Positions 60,660 to 64,000 of a DNA stretch of 64,000 bases are shown here, piece after piece. The position numbers were made by a program, and so were the translations under genes. Each line of letters starts with the position of its first letter. The first letter of the stretch is position 1. The stretch is from Shinella sp. SUS2 (GTDB lineage: Bacteria; Pseudomonadota; Alphaproteobacteria; Rhizobiales; Rhizobiaceae): assembly GCF_001262505.1 (NCBI RefSeq), contig NZ_KQ410733.1, forward strand, positions 173,462-237,461, in the 5' to 3' direction. Under the pieces are notes generated by a model, which was not told where the DNA came from, made no database searches, and worked only from the letters and a program-made list of their open reading frames with translations.

Positions 60660-61868
60660 ATGACTGTGCACCAAGCGAACGTGGCCGGTAACGCGGCCGA
60701 CGACGATCTCCCGGCTCGCCGCCGCCGCAACCGGATCCGGTACAATGCCACCCAGTCCGCCATTGTTGCGGCGGCCATCGTCCTCGTGGTCCTCTTTGCC
60801 TTTGCCGTGAAGGAAGGGCTGGCCCGGCACGGGATCAAGTTCAGCTTTTCCTTCCTCTGGGATGCCGCGGGTTTCGATATCAGCGAAGGCAAGACGGTTG
60901 CCCTCGATGACGGTATCTGGCCGACGTTCCTGACCTTCACGCCGGATCACCTGATCGCTCAGGCCTTCGTCACCGGTATCTTCAACACAGTCAAGGTGGC
61001 CGTGTTCGCCATCCTTCTCAGCACCGTGCTCGGAACGCTGCTCGGCGTCGGCCGGCTCTCGACCAACTGGGTGGTGCGCAACCTCTCCTTCTGGTGCGTG
61101 GAGTTCGTGCGCAACACGCCGCTGCTGATCCAGATCGTCTTCTGGTATTTCGCCGTCGTCCTGCATTTCCCGCCGATCGCCGCTGCCGCGAAATTCTACG
61201 GCGTCGTGATCAGCCAGCAGGGGCTCTATTTTCCGGTTCCCGTCTGGCAGGGGGGCGACTCGGTCCTCGCCATCGCAGCCGCAACGGCATTCTGGGTCGC
61301 CATCCTCGGTGTATTGTTCGATCGCCATCGCACGGTCCGGTGGGTCTGCGCCGGTGCCGTCGTCCTGCTTGGCGGAGTGATGTTTGCCACGGGCATCGTC
61401 GGTCTCGACGTTCCCATCGCCTCGAAGTTCCAGGCGCGCGGCGGTACAGGCATGAGCCCGGAAATGGCCGCGCTGCTGCTTGCCATCGTCGTCAACAGCG
61501 CGTCCTACATCGCGGAAATCGTGCGCGGCGCCATCGACGCGCTGCCGAAGGGGCAATGGGAGGCGGCCGCTTCCCTCAGTCTGACGCGCCGCGACACGGT
61601 CAACGACATCATCCTGCCGCAGGTCTTCCGCGTCGTGCTCCCGTCCTTCGGCAACCAGTATATCAGCCTCACGAAGAACACCGCCCTCGGCATCGCCATC
61701 GGATATCCCGAGCTGTTCAACATCTACGGCACCATCGCCAACCAGACCGGCCACAGCCTCGAAGGCATCGTCATCGTGATGGCGTCCTACCTCATCCTCA
61801 GCTGGGCCATCAGCGCCGCCGTCGGCTGGGCCGACCGCCGCATGACGAGACACGGAGCGTCGCGATGA
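60660..61868 (+). CDS. aapQ: General amino-acid ABC transporter permease (AapQ-like)
   Basis: 402 residues, about eight membrane segments. The family insert FSFLWDAAGFDISEG, the EFVRNTPLLIQIVFWYF pattern and the EAA loop EIVRGAIDALPKGQWEAAASLSLTRRDTVNDIILPQ are clear. The size is much larger than simple HisQ-type permeases and fits AapQ/BztB. Its stop overlaps the next permease (ATGA). Confidence 0.9.
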   Translation: MTVHQANVAGNAADDDLPARRRRNRIRYNATQSAIVAAAIVLVVLFAFAVKEGLARHGIKFSFSFLWDAAGFDISEGKTVALDDGIWPTFLTFTPDHLIAQAFVTGIFNTVKVAVFAILLSTVLGTLLGVGRLSTNWVVRNLSFWCVEFVRNTPLLIQIVFWYFAVVLHFPPIAAAAKFYGVVISQQGLYFPVPVWQGGDSVLAIAAATAFWVAILGVLFDRHRTVRWVCAGAVVLLGGVMFATGIVGLDVPIASKFQARGGTGMSPEMAALLLAIVVNSASYIAEIVRGAIDALPKGQWEAAASLSLTRRDTVNDIILPQVFRVVLPSFGNQYISLTKNTALGIAIGYPELFNIYGTIANQTGHSLEGIVIVMASYLILSWAISAAVGWADRRMTRHGASR

Positions 61869-62995
61869 TCGCCAAATCCCTGAAATGGTCGCGGCACAAC
61901 CTGTTCGCCAAGCCGTTCGATATTCTCCTGTCCCTGACTGTCATTCCGGGGGTGCTCTGGCTTTTCTGGCAGATTGCCAGCTGGGCGTTGACGGTGGCGC
62001 AGTGGGACATCATTCCGCAAAGCCTGCGCGTCCTGATGATCGGCATCTTCCCGGTCGATCAGGTGTGGCGCACCTGGATTGCAGCTATGATCATCGCCGC
62101 TCTGCTGGGCGCGGCGTTGGGCTGTGTCTTCGCGTTCCGCGGGCGGCATGCCGGCGGCCTTCTCCTTGTGGTGGCGACTGCGCTGGTCCTTACGGGGACG
62201 AACGATCTTGCGAACGTCCTGCTCGTTTCCGCGCTGGTCGTCGCCTTCGGGTTGTCCTGGGCGCTGAGTTCCCACATTCCGGCGGTGCGCAAGGGGCTCG
62301 TGCCGGTAAGCTTCGTCGGGTTGATTGCGATCTTCGCCGTGATGGCGCCGCCCGGCGCCGGCCTGTGGGGCGGCCTGCTGCTCAGCATCCTGTTGACGCT
62401 CGTCACAGCGATCGTGACCCTGCCGATCGGCATCCTGCTCGCCTTCGGCCGTCGCAGCCGCTTTTCCAGCGTGCGCTGGATCTGCACGGCTTATATCGAG
62501 GTGATGCGCTCGGTCCCGCTCATCATGGTCGTCTACTGGATCTGGATCCTGATGCCCGTGCTGACGCCGCAGCTCAATCTGGCGGATGTGGTCCGCGGCA
62601 TGATCGGCTTCACGCTGTTCTACTCCGCCTATGTCGCCGAATATGTCCGCAGCGGCCTGCAGGCCGTGCCGCGCGGGCAGACGGAAGCCGCCCGTTCGCT
62701 CGGCATGAGCGAGTTCGACATCAATCGCTCGATCGTCCTGCCGCAGGCCCTTCGCGTGGTGGTCCCGCCGCTCGTCGGCAACGTGCTCGACATCTTCAAC
62801 ACGGCGCCGCTGGTCTTCATCATCGGCCTTACGGATTTCCTGCGTGCCGGCCAGATGATCCTCGCCAACCCGCAATATGGCGACCGCACCTATGAAGTCT
62901 ATTCGTTCCTGTTCCTGACCTATTTCCTCGTCGGATCCCTGATCACCTTCGCCGCCCGCAAGCTCGAAAAGCATCTTGCAAGGGGCAGCCGATGA
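61865..62995 (+). CDS. aapM: General amino-acid ABC transporter permease (AapM-like)
   Basis: 376 residues. Several N-terminal membrane segments precede the HisM-type core [23 protein letters not shown] and the EAA loop [47 protein letters not shown]. It pairs with AapQ and the AapP ATPase. Overlaps of 4 bases on both sides show tight coupling. Confidence 0.9.
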   Translation: MIAKSLKWSRHNLFAKPFDILLSLTVIPGVLWLFWQIASWALTVAQWDIIPQSLRVLMIGIFPVDQVWRTWIAAMIIAALLGAALGCVFAFRGRHAGGLLLVVATALVLTGTNDLANVLLVSALVVAFGLSWALSSHIPAVRKGLVPVSFVGLIAIFAVMAPPGAGLWGGLLLSILLTLVTAIVTLPIGILLAFGRRSRFSSVRWICTAYIEVMRSVPLIMVVYWIWILMPVLTPQLNLADVVRGMIGFTLFYSAYVAEYVRSGLQAVPRGQTEAARSLGMSEFDINRSIVLPQALRVVVPPLVGNVLDIFNTAPLVFIIGLTDFLRAGQMILANPQYGDRTYEVYSFLFLTYFLVGSLITFAARKLEKHLARGSR

Positions 62996-63783
62996 ACGAT
63001 GCGAACACCACCGGAGGCCGCTCCATGAGCACCATCGTCGAAATGAAGACCCTCAACAAGTTCTACGGAAGCCACCACGTCCTGAAGAACATCGACCTTT
63101 CCGTCGCGCGCGGCGAGGTGGTTGTGGTGGTCGGCGCGAGCGGTTCGGGCAAGTCGACGCTCATCCGCTGCGTCAACGGGCTGGAAATGTACCAGAATGG
63201 CAGCCTCGTGGTGGACGGATATCCGATGCCCGTCGAGGAAGACCGCCTTCTCGGCGGCGAAAGCGAACTTGCCGCCATCCGCAAGGGCGTCGGCATGGTG
63301 TTCCAGCAGTTCAACCTCTTCCCGCACAAGACGGTGGTGGAGAACATCACCATCGCGCCGATGCGCGTGCACCGCAAGTCGAAGGCTGAGGCGGAGGCGA
63401 CCGCGCTCCGGCTGCTCGACCGCGTCGGCCTGAAGGCGCATGCGCACAAATATCCCGGTCAGCTCTCCGGCGGACAGCAGCAGCGCGTGGCGATCGCCCG
63501 TTCGCTGGCGATGGAGCCGCACCTGATGCTGTTCGACGAGCCGACCTCGGCGCTCGATCCGGAAATGATCGGCGAGGTGCTCGACGTGATGCGCGAGCTG
63601 GCCGCCGATGGCATGACGATGATGATCGTAACGCACGAAATGGGCTTTGCCCGCGAGGTGGCGGACCGGATCGTCTATATCGATCAGGGCGCGATCCTGG
63701 AGATCGGCAAGCCGGACAGTTTCTTCGACAATCCGCAGAACGAGCGCGCCCGCTCCTTCCTCGCCCGCGTGCTGAAGCACTAG
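62992..63783 (+). CDS. aapP: General amino-acid ABC transporter ATP-binding protein (AapP-like)
   Basis: 263 residues; an ATG at 63025 with GGAGG upstream is an alternative start. Walker [11 protein letters not shown]-loop [17 protein letters not shown], signature LSGGQQQR, Walker [15 protein letters not shown] and switch [17 protein letters not shown] are complete. It completes the importer AapJQMP. A 15-bp hairpin follows 51 bases after the stop. Confidence 0.93.
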   Translation: MNDANTTGGRSMSTIVEMKTLNKFYGSHHVLKNIDLSVARGEVVVVVGASGSGKSTLIRCVNGLEMYQNGSLVVDGYPMPVEEDRLLGGESELAAIRKGVGMVFQQFNLFPHKTVVENITIAPMRVHRKSKAEAEATALRLLDRVGLKAHAHKYPGQLSGGQQQRVAIARSLAMEPHLMLFDEPTSALDPEMIGEVLDVMRELAADGMTMMIVTHEMGFAREVADRIVYIDQGAILEIGKPDSFFDNPQNERARSFLARVLKH

Positions 63784-63834
63784 AACAACACCCGCACACC
63801 GGAACTGCTCTGGTTAACTGTTTTTTCCTGCGTG

Positions 63835-63868
63835 CCCTCAGCCGAAGCGATTCCGCTTTGGCTGAGGG
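63835..63868. terminator. Terminator-like hairpin after the amino-acid transporter operon
   Basis: Bases 63835-63849 (CCCTCAGCCGAAGCG) pair with 63854-63868 (CGCTTTGGCTGAGGG) in a 15-bp stem with one G-T pair and a 4-base loop. No T run follows, though TTTTTT precedes it by 9 bases. Confidence 0.6.
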
Positions 63869-63969
63869 GCCATCCGACCGCCTTGATGTACCTTGGCCGT
63901 GGCACGCCTTCCGGAATTGCTGGCCATCGATCTTTCGATTTGAAAGCAAGGAACGGAGAGAGGCCCGTC

Positions 63970-64000
63970 GTGCCGGCGTCTATGTTCGACCGATACCGAA
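63970..64000 (+). CDS. Possible start of a gene cut by the window edge
   Basis: GTG at 63970 (or ATG at 63982) follows GGAGAGAGG with good spacing and opens VPASMFDRYR before the sequence ends. Too short to identify. The rest of 63870-63969 shows nothing. Confidence 0.2.
   Translation, partial: MPASMFDRYR

Noticed and set aside
1..64000. CRISPR arrays, tRNA/rRNA genes, insertion sequences, toxin-antitoxin pairs
   Set aside because: No regularly spaced repeats, tRNA-like cloverleafs, transposase genes or recognisable toxin-antitoxin proteins were seen on reading both strands; a covariance-model and profile search would be the decisive test.

Overview
The window is high-GC DNA with a complete repABC replication and partition module (23.3-27.0 kb: repA, repB, repC, an antisense counter-transcript RNA gene and two identical parS-type palindromes). 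This places it on a large secondary replicon (megaplasmid or chromid) of an alphaproteobacterium, most likely Rhizobiaceae (Rhizobium, Ensifer/Sinorhizobium, Shinella or Agrobacterium type). Almost everything else is catabolic: separate uptake-plus-degradation islands, each with its own regulator. No tRNA, rRNA, CRISPR array or intact insertion sequence was seen.

Left arm. 0-12.4 kb is an IclR-regulated island: peptide-type ABC transporter parts, a fused alpha-beta E1 of an acetoin/2-oxoacid dehydrogenase, a lipoyl E2-like protein with an alpha/beta-hydrolase domain, an acyl-CoA dehydrogenase, a four-carbon acid sugar kinase/class II aldolase pair and two PLP aminotransferases. Two matching IclR-type operators lie at its two divergent promoters. 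12.4-13.5 kb is a LytS-like histidine kinase split by a 1-nt frameshift. 13.6-21.6 kb is a ROK-regulated pentose/ketose-type island: ribulokinase-like FGGY kinase, ribose-type ABC transporter, TIM-barrel aldolase-like protein and PfkB kinase.

Replicon core (21.8-29.9 kb): an AAA/DUF4143 ATPase, repABC with parS sites, two small proteins of unknown function and a tyrosine recombinase probably used in plasmid maintenance.

Right arm. 29.9-33.9 kb: iron alcohol dehydrogenase, APC amino-acid/amine permease and LysR regulator. 33.9-42.8 kb: a MocR-type regulator divergent from an operon with an inosose-dehydratase-like protein (IolE/MocC), YdjC-like deacetylase, sugar/inositol ABC transporter, two Gfo/Idh/MocA dehydrogenases and an RpiR-type HTH stub. 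The gene content recalls the rhizopine (moc) loci of rhizobia. 42.9-52.6 kb: a SorC-type regulator, FGGY kinase, split transketolase (two genes), two SDR dehydrogenases and a ribose-type ABC transporter, linked by three copies of a palindromic operator. 52.6-53.5 kb: FMN riboswitch and ribB. 53.5-58.2 kb: D-serine dehydratase, PurU, FolD and GlyA (serine/glycine and one-carbon metabolism). 58.3-63.8 kb: LysR regulator and a complete general amino-acid ABC transporter (AapJQMP type).

The most interesting points are the moc-like inositol-amine locus, the SorC-controlled split-transketolase island, the unassigned IclR pathway, and the riboswitch whose closing stem holds the ribosome binding site of a short ORF ending one base before ribB.
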